From positions 62,001 through 126,000 of the forward strand of contig JAVBLZ010000011.1 of assembly GCA_031553045.1 (NCBI GenBank): DNA of 64,000 bases, given 5' to 3'. The position numbers and the translations under genes are program-made. The notes beneath the pieces are model-generated. The model was given only the letters and a program-made list of their open reading frames with translations. It ran no database searches and was not told the origin of the DNA. Positions 51,557 through 60,846 of the stretch are shown piece by piece. Source of the DNA: CALXQW01 sp031553045. Lineage in GTDB: Bacteria > Verrucomicrobiota > Verrucomicrobiia > Opitutales > Intestinicryptomonadaceae. Position 1 is the first letter of the stretch; each line of letters opens with the position of its first letter.

Positions 51557-52928
51557 TTTTAGACCACTTTCTAAAATTGCCGCCCTTAAATTTTGGGAGG
51601 GTTCTTGTTTTTGTCCAACGCCAAAGAGGGCCAAATTTTATCAAGCCAAGCGGCATTAAATTGCCCAGTTTTGAAAACGGCAAAGAAAATTTCCAGAGCT
51701 TTGGGCTTGTTGCAAACCACGCCCAAGGTTTGAGGTTCACATCGTTTGGTACGTGCAACTTCTCTTTCTTTGCAAGGTTTCTCATTTTCACAATGAGGTC
51801 TGGCAGAGGAATTTTAGATGGGCATTCTTCAGCGCAAGCGCCACACAAAGAGCATGCCTTGGGCAAATCCGCATAGGCTTGGAAATTATCCGCAGCCCTT
51901 GCAAAAAGCGGGGATAGCACTATGCCCAAAGGCCCAGGGTATGTTGCCCTGTATCCGTGTCCGCCGATAAGCCTGAATACGGGGCATCTGTTCATGCAAG
52001 CGCCGCAGCGTATGCACTTTAAGATTTCAGCAAACTCTCCGCCCGCAATTTGGCTTCTGCCGTTGTCCAAAAAAATTAAAAACATTTCTTCGGGGGAGTT
52101 TTTTGCAGAACCTGCGCCGCTTACAAATTCAGTATATATCGTGCTGTGCTGCCCAGTTGCAGAGCGTGCAAGCAGGTTGATGAATACCGCCAATTCTCTT
52201 GCGGAGGGTATTACTTTTTCAATGCCGGCAATGGCGATGTGCGTTTTTGCGCCCGCCATTGAAAAGCGAGAATTACCTTCATTTGTGGCAATCACTATTG
52301 CGCCTTCTTCCGCCAAAACAAAGTTTGCGCCGGTTATTGCGACATCCGCCTTAATGTATTTATCTCTTAAAAATTTTCTGGCGCTTAAGGTTATCGCCTT
52401 GGGGTCGTCGTTATAGGCGGAGACTTTAAAGCTTTCAAAAGTTTTTGCAATTTCTTGCCTGCGCAAGTGCATTGCCGGTTTAACAATGTGCGAAGGCTTT
52501 TCATTGTTGAGCTGAATTATAAATTCGCCAAGGTCTGTCTCTACAATTTCTATACCGTTTTTTTCAAGATAGTGATTAAGCTCCGTCTCCTCGGTGGTCA
52601 TACTTTTTGCTTTGACCACTTTTTTTGCGTTCTTTTTTTGGATGATGTCCAGCGCCAATCTGTTTGCCTCATCGGCGTCTTTTGCAAAGAGCACTTTTAC
52701 GCCATTTGCTTCAAGCCTTTCCACGGCCTTTTCAAGCCTGTCGGCAATAGAGCCAGACTTGATTTTGTTGGCAAGATTGCGCAAATTTTCCAACTTGCCC
52801 TCTTCAGGATATGCGGTGGAAAATGTTTTAAGCCTAGTTTCCGTCATTGCCTTGGAGGCGTCTCCGATAGCGTGTTTTATGACGGGGTTTAAGTTTTTTG
52901 AAAAGTTGTCAACAGCCTGTTTAGCCAT
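51549..52928 (-). CDS. lutB: Lactate utilization iron-sulfur protein B
   Basis: A 459-residue protein with an N-terminal LUD domain (MTTEETELNHYLEKNGIEIVETDLGEFI; NFVLAEEGAIVIATNEGNSR) and two [4Fe-4S] motifs, CIRCGACMNRCPVF and CSLCGACAEECP, that pass electrons from lactate. The start at 52928 (MAKQAVDNF) overlaps the end of lutA by eight bases, mirroring the lutB-lutC join. Confidence 0.95.
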   Translation of the reverse strand: MAKQAVDNFSKNLNPVIKHAIGDASKAMTETRLKTFSTAYPEEGKLENLRNLANKIKSGSIADRLEKAVERLEANGVKVLFAKDADEANRLALDIIQKKNAKKVVKAKSMTTEETELNHYLEKNGIEIVETDLGEFIIQLNNEKPSHIVKPAMHLRRQEIAKTFESFKVSAYNDDPKAITLSARKFLRDKYIKADVAITGANFVLAEEGAIVIATNEGNSRFSMAGAKTHIAIAGIEKVIPSARELAVFINLLARSATGQHSTIYTEFVSGAGSAKNSPEEMFLIFLDNGRSQIAGGEFAEILKCIRCGACMNRCPVFRLIGGHGYRATYPGPLGIVLSPLFARAADNFQAYADLPKACSLCGACAEECPSKIPLPDLIVKMRNLAKKEKLHVPNDVNLKPWAWFATSPKLWKFSLPFSKLGNLMPLGLIKFGPLWRWTKTRTLPKFKGGNFRKWSKNG

Positions 52929-53703
52929 TTGTGCGCCCTCCAGTTTTAAGAGCCAAATGCAGAATTTGCGCAATGTGCTTAACATTGTAAGTTATGCCGA
53001 GTTTTTCCGCAATTCCCTTTTGATGCAAGAGGCATGAAGTGTCTGCGGCGACAATAAAATCCGGCGCAAGTTTGGCGATGGCGTTGACTTTTGCAACGCC
53101 AAGTTCAGAAGACAACTGCGGGAATACCACAGAGAATGTCCCGCCGAATCCGCAGCAGTCTTGTGCGCCGTCGAAGTCTTTTATTTCAAGCCCTTTTACA
53201 GATTTAAGCAGGGCGCTCGCCGCTTCGGGCGTCGGCGTATTGCGGCTGTGGCAAGAGTTGTGCATCACAATTTTTACGCTTAAAGAGGCATTGAATAAAT
53301 CTGCATTCAAGACATTTTTAAGATAGTCGCAAAACTCCCAAATGCGTTTTGAAAAATCTTCTGCCGCCTTGCGCTCAGCCTCAGAACAATCTGCAAATGC
53401 GGTATTGATAGAGCCAAAAAGCATTGCCGCACAAGAGGCGCTGGGCACAACTATGGGGTAGTTGTTCTCTGAAAAAACTTTCATCGTGTGCCTGATTACT
53501 TTGCGTGCGCTTTCAAAGTCTCCGCTATTGAAGGCGGGTTGTCCGCAGCAGGTTTGCGCTTCGGGGAAAATGATCGTGGCGCCAAAAGTTTTTAAAAGTT
53601 CAACGGCGCAAATTGCGGCGTCGTCAAATATGGCGTCGCAAAGGCAGGTGAGCATAAAATTCACCTTTGTGCCTTTAATTCTGTCTAAAGGGGGCGTAAG
53701 CAT
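52921..53703 (-). CDS. lutA: Lactate utilization protein A
   Basis: A 260-residue protein with two CCG (DUF3390/HdrB-like) domains: EAQTCCGQPAFNSG and AQDCCGFGGTFSV, cysteine-rich sites that bind iron-sulfur clusters in heterodisulfide-reductase-type subunits. It follows rhaB by 42 bases, so lactate oxidation is expressed together with rhamnose catabolism. Confidence 0.95.
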   Translation of the reverse strand: MLTPPLDRIKGTKVNFMLTCLCDAIFDDAAICAVELLKTFGATIIFPEAQTCCGQPAFNSGDFESARKVIRHTMKVFSENNYPIVVPSASCAAMLFGSINTAFADCSEAERKAAEDFSKRIWEFCDYLKNVLNADLFNASLSVKIVMHNSCHSRNTPTPEAASALLKSVKGLEIKDFDGAQDCCGFGGTFSVVFPQLSSELGVAKVNAIAKLAPDFIVAADTSCLLHQKGIAEKLGITYNVKHIAQILHLALKTGGRTNG

Positions 53704-53745
53704 AAATGAGTAAAATGAAACTTTAAAAAAGTTTGAAAGTTCGTT

Positions 53746-55239
53746 TTAGAACTTTTCAGACAATATATTTTTTTCAAAATTTTCAAGAGCGTCTTGCCAT
53801 TTTTTCGCCTCGTCTTTGCGCGGCTCAAAAATCTTTGGGGAAACGCTGTTGATGATAATTTCACGGCCTTCCGCAAGCGACGATATATCCTTGTTTGCCT
53901 TCAGCTGCATGATTACATTGCCGAAAGTTGTAGATTCCGTAGGGCCGGCCGCAACGGCTTTGCCTGTGGCGTCCGCGGTCATTTGGTTGAGCTCGGCATC
54001 TTTGGAGCCGCCGCCCATGATGTTGAGAACATCGTTTGAAATACCCGTCAATTTTTCCAGAGTCTTAAAGACGTTTGCGTATTTAAGCGCAATGCTTTCC
54101 TGTATGCTTCTGGCAATTTCGCCGACACTGTTTGGCACAAATCTATTGCGCTTTTGGCAGTGGGTTTGTATTGCGGCAACCATGTCTTCAGGCATGACAA
54201 AATCCGCATGGTCTGGGTTGAAATGCGCCTGCATGCCCTTGGCTTCCATCGCCATTTTATCGACTTCAGCAAAGCTGTGATTTAGGCCGCTTTTCTTCCA
54301 AGATTCTCTAGATTTTTGAAAAAGCCACATGCCCGTAATATTCTTAAGAAAGCGTATGGTGTCTTCAACGCCCACTTCGTTCGTATAATTTTCGGCAAAA
54401 GAGGCGTCGTTAATGATGGGTTGTTTAAGTTCCATCCCGGTCAAAGACCATGTGCCGCTGTTGATATATGAGCAGGGCGAAGACTTTGCGGGCACGCCCG
54501 CTATTGCGCTTGCGGTATCGTGGCTGGAGGTTGAAACTATCGCCAAATTTTCTATGCCCAATTCTTCTTTGATGCCTTTTTTAAGCTCTCCAAGAATGCT
54601 GCCTGCCGGGGCAAAAGGCTGTTTGAAAATGCGTTCAGGCAGTCCCATTTTGCCAATCAAATCCCAAGACCAGTCTTTGCTTATCGGGCTGTAAAGCTGG
54701 GTTGTAGAGGCGTTTGTGCGCTCATTGGCTTTGACGCCGGAGAGCATCCAGTTGACAAGGTCTGGCATCATCAAGAAGTTTTCGGCCTTGTCTAGGGCGT
54801 TGCCTTTTTGCTCTGCAAAGAGTTGGAAAATTGTGTTGAAAAACATGAACTGTATGCCCGTTTGCGCATAGATATGCTCTTTGGAAACTTTCTTAAAAAG
54901 TTCATCCATTGCGCCGTTTGTGCGTGCGTCTCTATAAATATATGGCAGGTTTATTAGAGCGTCAGATTTGTCTAAAAGGCCGTAGTCAACCCCCCAAGTA
55001 TCCACCGCCAAAGAGACTATCGCCTTGCCGTATTTTGCGTAAGCATGCCCTATGGCTTTCTTAATTTCGGCGAACATCTGAAATACGTCCCAATGCATAG
55101 ATGCGCCTATTGCCGTAGGCTCCGACACCCAGCGTGAGATTTCCTCAAGATTTAATGTTTTGCCGTCGAATACCGCCGCAATTAGCCTGCCGCTGCCTGC
55201 GCCCAAGTCTATAGCCAAGAATACTTTTTTGTTGTTCAT
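53746..55239 (-). CDS. rhaB: L-rhamnulokinase
   Basis: FGGY-family kinase phosphorylating L-rhamnulose to rhamnulose 1-phosphate, later cleaved to DHAP and L-lactaldehyde. 497 residues. AIDLGAGSGRLI is the N-terminal ATPase motif; AVDTWGVDYGLLD, SSHDTASAIAGVP, INSGTWSLTGMEL and NIMGGGSKDAELNQMTADATGK follow in the order seen in RhaB. No rhaA, rhaD or regulator is in the window. The linked lutABC genes would oxidise lactate derived from lactaldehyde. Confidence 0.93.
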   Translation of the reverse strand: MNNKKVFLAIDLGAGSGRLIAAVFDGKTLNLEEISRWVSEPTAIGASMHWDVFQMFAEIKKAIGHAYAKYGKAIVSLAVDTWGVDYGLLDKSDALINLPYIYRDARTNGAMDELFKKVSKEHIYAQTGIQFMFFNTIFQLFAEQKGNALDKAENFLMMPDLVNWMLSGVKANERTNASTTQLYSPISKDWSWDLIGKMGLPERIFKQPFAPAGSILGELKKGIKEELGIENLAIVSTSSHDTASAIAGVPAKSSPCSYINSGTWSLTGMELKQPIINDASFAENYTNEVGVEDTIRFLKNITGMWLFQKSRESWKKSGLNHSFAEVDKMAMEAKGMQAHFNPDHADFVMPEDMVAAIQTHCQKRNRFVPNSVGEIARSIQESIALKYANVFKTLEKLTGISNDVLNIMGGGSKDAELNQMTADATGKAVAAGPTESTTFGNVIMQLKANKDISSLAEGREIIINSVSPKIFEPRKDEAKKWQDALENFEKNILSEKF

Positions 55240-55340
55240 AAAATTTTAATGGTGAACCCAAGAGGCTAAACCTTAACGCATAAACTGCAATCACATAATT
55301 AAGAATTCATGCAGATTTTATGTCTTTTTGGGCGGAGAAA

Positions 55341-57560
55341 TTACTTCTTGTCCCAAGAGGGGAGTATGATTGTTGGTCTTTTGAGTATGGGCTTGCCTTC
55401 ATCATCCTCGTCTTCCAGCCCGCTTTCAATGCTCACGCCTTTTTGCCCGTTGACGTAGATAATGCGCGCCCCCACGGCTCTGGTATTGTCCTCTTTATTT
55501 ATAACAAGCGGATTCTGGGTGAGCACTATGGTTTCTTTTAGCGGATAAATTTCCGCCTTGCCGCAGCTTGCCTGCTTTAGCCCTTGCGCAATTTGCACAT
55601 TGCCCGACATTATTATTTTGTCTAAAACTTTGCTTTTTTCGAGAGGTTTTACGTCTTTACTAATCACCACGGGCTCGGGTTTTTTGCGCATTATCACCTC
55701 AATTTTCTCGCAAGAGCCTTGCATTTGCCTGCCGCTAATTTTTACATTGCCCTCAAAAAAGTATCTGTCTGCCGATGGCGTATTTACAAGGGTTTGCTTG
55801 TCGCTGCTTATGATTGTATGAGAAATTTTCGCATCCTTATTTGCGGTTTTTTTTGAATCTTCAAGACCCGTATTTTCAAGCTCGGGCAATTTTATGAGGG
55901 GGCGTTTGGCGGGGTTTTTTTCAGAAATAAGAAGCTCTACAAATCTATGCGCTGCGGGTTTTTCAGAAGGTTTTTCGGAGGTTTTTTCATCTTCAACTTT
56001 TGGGAATATGTGCGCAAGTTCCGCTTCCGCAACATAATTTTCTTGGGTTATAACAACATCTTCAGAGGCGACAATTTGTTTGATGGAAACTTTTTCGCCG
56101 TCGTTGCCGATATTGTCTGCATAAACGTCCATCTTTTTACAGGTCGCCTTGGCATCGTCGGAAATAATTTCCACGCCGCTTGAGAAGTTTAAAACAGTGC
56201 CTTTTTCATATTTTTTGGTATGCAAAAGGCCCGAGTTTATTACGGTTTTCCCCGAAGGTTTTTGAGCACCCTCAAAAGCCCGAGACGCACCCTGATTTAT
56301 CGTGGTTACAACCTTTTTTGAGGCATCTTGTTTGTCCGCTATTGCCAGTGCGGAGTTTTGTTCTTGCAGTAAAATTATGGTGTCGGCATCCAGCCTAATT
56401 CCCTTAGATTCGTCTTCCAAACTGGCGTTTTTTTGCAACCACGTTTCAGACTTCTCGGGGAAAATTTCCAGACTTTCGGCGGCAGCGACTTTGCCGTCTT
56501 TCAAGAGCTTAACATTGCCGTTGCCGTCAATTTTATCAATTTCATTTGAGCCGTTTTTGCCTGTAAGGCTGCTTGCCCTGAGCGTGTCGCAATGCGCATT
56601 GAACTGCGAGGATATAACCTCAACTCTCCCCATGAAATCAAAATAGCTGCGTTTTTCTGCGGGTTTTTGAGAAAGCACAATTTTATCCGAACTTACAACC
56701 ATGATGTCGGAACTTTTCCTTCTTTCATCTATGATTACCGCACACGCCCTAATTTTGTCGTCGGAAAATGAGCTTATGGACTGCTGCTGTTTATCGAGAA
56801 AAATTTTTGCGCCGGTTAGGGACGACTTGCTGTCGGCGTCTTTAAGTTCCGGCCTTTCAAGCAGCGTTACGGTTTCTTCGGATGGCGAAATTAGGGCAAT
56901 GCCGCCCGTTGCGGATTTTGCGCCCTGAATAAAATTTACATGGCCCTTTGCAACAACTTCTTTAATGCCGTCTTTGCTTGAAGCGCCACCGGATTTTGAG
57001 GCTACGGCGCTTAACTCATCGCAAGAGGTTTTCATGTCTAAGCGTTCAATAATGACGCCGCCCTTAAAGAGGAATGTGTTGTTGTCGCCAACGTGCGTGA
57101 AGGTGGCGCTTTGGCTTTTGATTGTCATCTTGGGGGCAGGCGCTTTTTCAAAATTTACGAACACGTCTTGGGCGATGTCCAGCTTTGAAGTTTTTGCATA
57201 CCAGTGCCAGTCTTTGCCGTCCAACATAAAGCCGTCGGCAAAAATTTTGAGGGTGTCGGTACTTTTTGCCTCGCTGCTTTTTGCAGAAACAGAGGCTTTG
57301 GGGCTTGTGAAGGTGAGTTTTTTCACCTGAGTTTCTTTACCGTCATAGACATCCAGTTTAAGCTGCGTGATGTCTATTTTTTCATGGGAAATATACTGCG
57401 CTGTTTCTCCAAAAAGTTCCCAATCCTTGTAGCCGCTTGTCTCGTCAAAGTTTGGCAATTCAAAGTTTTCAATGACACCCGGGAGCATTCGCATATCGGA
57501 TTGCGCCGCCGCAAAATTTGCCAAGCCAAGTAAAAGCGTTGCTGTAAAAAAAATTCTCAT
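55341..57560 (-). CDS. Multi-domain LptC/LptA (OstA)-like LPS-transport protein
   Basis: A 739-residue periplasmic protein (signal MRIFFTATLLLGLANFAAA). An LptC-like segment (about 30-145) is followed by four OstA-like repeats, recognised by recurring strand pairs such as FLFKGGVIIE...C, YFDFMGRVEVIS...C, VLNFSSGVEII...C and YFFEGNVKIS...C, each with a following A-x-G-x-V-x-I-x-Q type strand (GHVNFIQGAKSATG, GNVQIAQGLKQASCG). Standard LptA has one such domain of ~160 residues. The protein likely forms a long jellyroll bridge carrying LPS. The ATG follows the elbB stop directly (TAGATG). Confidence 0.8.
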   Translation of the reverse strand: MRIFFTATLLLGLANFAAAQSDMRMLPGVIENFELPNFDETSGYKDWELFGETAQYISHEKIDITQLKLDVYDGKETQVKKLTFTSPKASVSAKSSEAKSTDTLKIFADGFMLDGKDWHWYAKTSKLDIAQDVFVNFEKAPAPKMTIKSQSATFTHVGDNNTFLFKGGVIIERLDMKTSCDELSAVASKSGGASSKDGIKEVVAKGHVNFIQGAKSATGGIALISPSEETVTLLERPELKDADSKSSLTGAKIFLDKQQQSISSFSDDKIRACAVIIDERRKSSDIMVVSSDKIVLSQKPAEKRSYFDFMGRVEVISSQFNAHCDTLRASSLTGKNGSNEIDKIDGNGNVKLLKDGKVAAAESLEIFPEKSETWLQKNASLEDESKGIRLDADTIILLQEQNSALAIADKQDASKKVVTTINQGASRAFEGAQKPSGKTVINSGLLHTKKYEKGTVLNFSSGVEIISDDAKATCKKMDVYADNIGNDGEKVSIKQIVASEDVVITQENYVAEAELAHIFPKVEDEKTSEKPSEKPAAHRFVELLISEKNPAKRPLIKLPELENTGLEDSKKTANKDAKISHTIISSDKQTLVNTPSADRYFFEGNVKISGRQMQGSCEKIEVIMRKKPEPVVISKDVKPLEKSKVLDKIIMSGNVQIAQGLKQASCGKAEIYPLKETIVLTQNPLVINKEDNTRAVGARIIYVNGQKGVSIESGLEDEDDEGKPILKRPTIILPSWDKK

Positions 57561-58211
57561 CTATTTTAAGATAGCTTCCACCATTGCGGAAATGCCCATT
57601 TCAAGCTCCACAGTGTTTTTTGCAAGCATGTAAGCGGGGGTGGAATAAATGTTCAAATTCTCATCTTTAACAAAAGAGGTTGCGTCGCAAATTTTGTGTT
57701 TTGCGCCCATTTTTTCGATAGCGGCGGCTGTTTGCGCATCTTTGCCTATTGTTAGGATTGGAGCCTTTTGCCCCAAAACTTTTGCCGCAATTATAGGAGA
57801 AATACAGGCAAAGCCCATAGATTTTTTAAGGGCGAATGTGTTTTCTATGGCAGACTTTACGTCTGTATCCACGACACAGTCTGCGCCGTCGAAAGCAAAA
57901 GAGCATAAATTTTTTGCCGCACCAAATCCGCCGGCAAATAAAAGTGCGTCAAAATCTTTGGCGTCATATTCAGATAGCGGCAATATATTGCCTCTTGCAA
58001 TTCTTGCGCTTTCCGCAAGTACGCCTCTGACCTCGCCTTTAGATTCCACGCCCTTTGAGTGGTCTATCGTATGGGCTTGGTGAATGTCTGGGGCAAAAAA
58101 ACTGACTGAAGCGCCGCATTTTTCGGCGGCAAGCAAGAGGATGACGCTCTCATGGATTTCTGCGCCGTCAAACACGCCGCAGCCCGACAATACCAAGGCA
58201 ACTTTTTTCAT
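57561..58211 (-). CDS. elbB: DJ-1/PfpI-family glyoxalase ElbB
   Basis: A 216-residue cytosolic protein: SGCGVFDGAEIHES at the N-terminus, LFAGGFGAAKNLCSFAF, and GFACISPIIAA with the nucleophilic Cys. ElbB proteins show low glyoxalase activity and are linked by name to isoprenoid synthesis. It is located 48 bases after the MBL hydrolase gene and directly before the LptA-like gene, so the three form an operon. Confidence 0.93.
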   Translation of the reverse strand: MKKVALVLSGCGVFDGAEIHESVILLLAAEKCGASVSFFAPDIHQAHTIDHSKGVESKGEVRGVLAESARIARGNILPLSEYDAKDFDALLFAGGFGAAKNLCSFAFDGADCVVDTDVKSAIENTFALKKSMGFACISPIIAAKVLGQKAPILTIGKDAQTAAAIEKMGAKHKICDATSFVKDENLNIYSTPAYMLAKNTVELEMGISAMVEAILK

Positions 58212-58259
58212 GATTCTTATAGTTTTATTTTTTTTAATTTGGGCAACAAAATTTCAGCT

Positions 58260-59036
58260 TCAAATTTCTACGCACAAAGTATCATACGCAAGATACATAT
58301 TTGGCGGCAATTTCTGCGACCACACGCCGTAGTCTATGTGGCCCGTCATGTGTGTAAAAAAGGTTTGTTTTGCGTGCAGGTTTTGGGCGGCTTCTATCGC
58401 CTCGTAAATAGACATGTGGCTGGGGTGTTCCTTAAGTTTGAGTGCGTCTAGCACCACGACATCCGCATTTTTTGCAAGCGCCTTTGCCTCTTTGCTGAGT
58501 TTTTTACAGTCTGTAAAGTAGGCAATGCGCTTTTTGCCGAACTCAAAGACCAACCCTAAAGTTTCCACAGGGCCGTGTTTTAAGGGCGTAGAATAAATGC
58601 GCCCGCCATTTGACAGCTCCAAAATATTTGGCATTTCTTTGAGCCTAAAACAGGGGTAGCCGCGCTCTTTGGGTTTGTCGCCCAAGGCATAGGGGAACAT
58701 CGCCCTGATTCTTTCTGTGCCGTATGCGTTTGAATACACGGGCAGAGTGTTGTCTTCACGCATATCGCAGAATCTGCGCAGGTCGTCCATTCCGGCTATG
58801 TGGTCGGCGTGGCCGTGTGTGAGCAAAAAAATATCGAGAGAGCGTATATCATTATCCAGACATTGCATGCGCAGTTCGGGTGCGGCGTCAACCAAGATTT
58901 TGAGGCCGCCCATGTCTATATATGCGCTGGAGCGTGTACGCCAATTCTTGCGATTTGCCAAATCAAGTTCGGTAAAATCGTTGGCTATGGTTGGCACACC
59001 CTGAGATGTGCCCGTGCCTAAAAAAGTCAGTTTCAT
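58260..59036 (-). CDS. MBL-fold metallohydrolase, PhnP-like
   Basis: A 258-residue metallo-beta-lactamase fold enzyme. The metal-binding motif is THGHADHIAGMDDL (His74, His76, Asp78, His79), with later ligands in LKHGPVETLG and THMTGHID. The N-terminal FLGTGTSQGVPT is typical of PhnP-type cyclic phosphodiesterases (phosphoribosyl 1,2-cyclic phosphate), but no phosphonate genes are nearby, so another cyclic or phosphodiester substrate is likely. Confidence 0.85.
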   Translation of the reverse strand: MKLTFLGTGTSQGVPTIANDFTELDLANRKNWRTRSSAYIDMGGLKILVDAAPELRMQCLDNDIRSLDIFLLTHGHADHIAGMDDLRRFCDMREDNTLPVYSNAYGTERIRAMFPYALGDKPKERGYPCFRLKEMPNILELSNGGRIYSTPLKHGPVETLGLVFEFGKKRIAYFTDCKKLSKEAKALAKNADVVVLDALKLKEHPSHMSIYEAIEAAQNLHAKQTFFTHMTGHIDYGVWSQKLPPNMYLAYDTLCVEI

Positions 59037-59144
59037 CCAATAGAAAATATCGGCATATGATGTATGTGTTAAGCGCCGTTGTAAAGATTATTGCTATACC
59101 TGCCTGCTTGACAAAAAGACGATGTTTCTTAGTTTTAACCCCCA

Positions 59145-60779
59145 ATGAAAGAATATCTTTACGACATGGGCTTTGAGGAATTTGCCAAGAATGAAAAACT
59201 TTCTTGGAGTCTTTCTTACGCCATAATTTCTGGGCTTTTTACGGATTTAAACAAGGCGCTCCTTTGCGATTTTTCTGACGACGCCAAAATTTATACGGCA
59301 AGAGATATTCTGGCAACGTCCTTGGCGCTTTCTAAGGATTTAAAAAAATTGTCTTCAAAAAAAAGAATAGGGCTTGTGATTCCGCCTAGCTTTGCCGCTT
59401 TAGTCTGCAACTACGCCGCCGTCTTTGCGGGCAAAATACCCGTTAATTTGAATTTTACAATGGGCCCCATTGCGGCGCAGAGCTGCATAGAAACTTCCGA
59501 TATAGACCTGATTGTTAGCTCCTCAAAAGTGCGTGATAAAATTGCTGCGGCAAACCCCAAATTCCCTTGGACAAAAAATGTGGAAAATCTGGAAGACCTC
59601 GCCGCAAAAATTGAAAAGGCGGATTCTGCCGCCATTCAAAAGCTTTTGGACGCAGGGGTGGAAGAAGTCTGCAAGGCTTTTAACATAGAAAAACTTTCGG
59701 CAGATTCCGCCGAGGGTACGCTGGTTTTCACCAGTGGCAGCGAGGGTGCGCCAAAGGCGGCAATACTCACCCAAAAAAACATCATAGCAAATTGCGAGCA
59801 GGTGCGTATTTCAAAAGTCTTTGACTCCTCAGACATACTGCTTGCAAACCTGCCAATATTCCACAGTTTCGGCGCATTGTTTGAAATTTGGTATTTGGCG
59901 ATAGCCTCTCAATACACAATTTCTTTAATCAGCCCGCTAGACATAAAAAACAACGTCAGGGCAATCAGAGAAAATGGCGCAACCGTCATCATAGGCAGCC
60001 CAACTTTTTTGAGGGCGTATCTAAAACACGCCACAAAGGAAGACTTGCGAACGCTTAAAAAAGCCATAGCCGGTGCGGAAAAAACGCCCGAGGGTTTTCA
60101 TGAACTTTGGAATACAACCTTCAATGAAGATTCATACAAAGAAGGCTACGGTCTTACCGAGACCACGCCCGTTGTAGGCGTAAATTTGAATGAGTCGGAC
60201 TTTGGATATTTTACCACAGGCAGTCGCAAAGGCTCTATAGGCAAGCTTTTCCCGGGGATGCAAGCGCGCATATTAAACCCCGCAACCCTGGAAGATTTAG
60301 GGTTTGGAGAGCAGGGCTTGCTTAGCTTGAAAGGGCCCAATGTCTTTGGCGGATACCTCAATAATCCGGAGGCAACGCAAAAGACGATGCGTGGCGAATG
60401 GCTTGTTACCGGAGATTTGGCAAGAATAGATGCGGACGGGTTTTTATATATAGACGGCAGGGTTTCACGCTTTTCAAAAATCGGCGGCGAGATGGTTCCG
60501 CATACCACGGTGGAAAACGCTTTGAATAAAGAGCTTGGTTTTGCCAACGCTGACACTCCGCAACTTGCGGTTTCTTCACGTTTAGACGAATCTAAGGGCG
60601 AGGCTCTTGTTTTAATTACAGCAACAGAGCTAAGTCTGCATCAAGTCAAAGACGCACTCAGAGACGCTGGCATAAGCAATCTTTGGCATCCAAAATATAT
60701 AGTAAGAACTGAAAAAATACCTCTATTACCCAGTGGTAAATTGGATTTGGCGGCAATTTCAAAATTGGCAAAGAGTTAG
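59145..60779 (+). CDS. AMP-dependent acyl ligase, Aas-like
   Basis: A 544-residue adenylate-forming enzyme. The P-loop-like VFTSGSEGAPKAAILTQ, the A5 motif GYGLTETTPVVG, the TGDLARIDADGFLYIDGR motif and a C-terminal LPSGKLDLAAI with the catalytic Lys are all present. The overall pattern (IPVNLNFTMG; NLPIFHSFG) is nearest to the ligase half of Aas, which activates fatty acids for transfer to ACP and lysophospholipid repair. The acyltransferase half is absent and not encoded next door. It stands alone, divergent from the MBL-elbB-lpt operon. Confidence 0.85.
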   Translation: MKEYLYDMGFEEFAKNEKLSWSLSYAIISGLFTDLNKALLCDFSDDAKIYTARDILATSLALSKDLKKLSSKKRIGLVIPPSFAALVCNYAAVFAGKIPVNLNFTMGPIAAQSCIETSDIDLIVSSSKVRDKIAAANPKFPWTKNVENLEDLAAKIEKADSAAIQKLLDAGVEEVCKAFNIEKLSADSAEGTLVFTSGSEGAPKAAILTQKNIIANCEQVRISKVFDSSDILLANLPIFHSFGALFEIWYLAIASQYTISLISPLDIKNNVRAIRENGATVIIGSPTFLRAYLKHATKEDLRTLKKAIAGAEKTPEGFHELWNTTFNEDSYKEGYGLTETTPVVGVNLNESDFGYFTTGSRKGSIGKLFPGMQARILNPATLEDLGFGEQGLLSLKGPNVFGGYLNNPEATQKTMRGEWLVTGDLARIDADGFLYIDGRVSRFSKIGGEMVPHTTVENALNKELGFANADTPQLAVSSRLDESKGEALVLITATELSLHQVKDALRDAGISNLWHPKYIVRTEKIPLLPSGKLDLAAISKLAKS

Positions 60780-60795
60780 TTTTAAATCTGTTGCC

Positions 60796-60817
60796 ATTTA
60801 AACCGCACTTGGTCTAG
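60796..60817 (+). repeat. Solo end of the divergent MITE-like repeat
   Basis: TTTAAACCGCACTTGGTCTAG matches the right inverted end of the element at 24299-24513 (TTAAACCGCACTTGGCCTA) and closes with CTAG. It lies 17 bases after the AMP ligase stop, between two convergent genes. Confidence 0.6.
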
Positions 60818-60846
60818 CGCAGTTTGGAGAAAATATAAGTACGCTT

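Noticed and set aside
58260..59036. phnP of a phosphonate C-P lyase pathway.
   Set aside because: No phn genes occur in the window; only the fold-level MBL assignment is supported.
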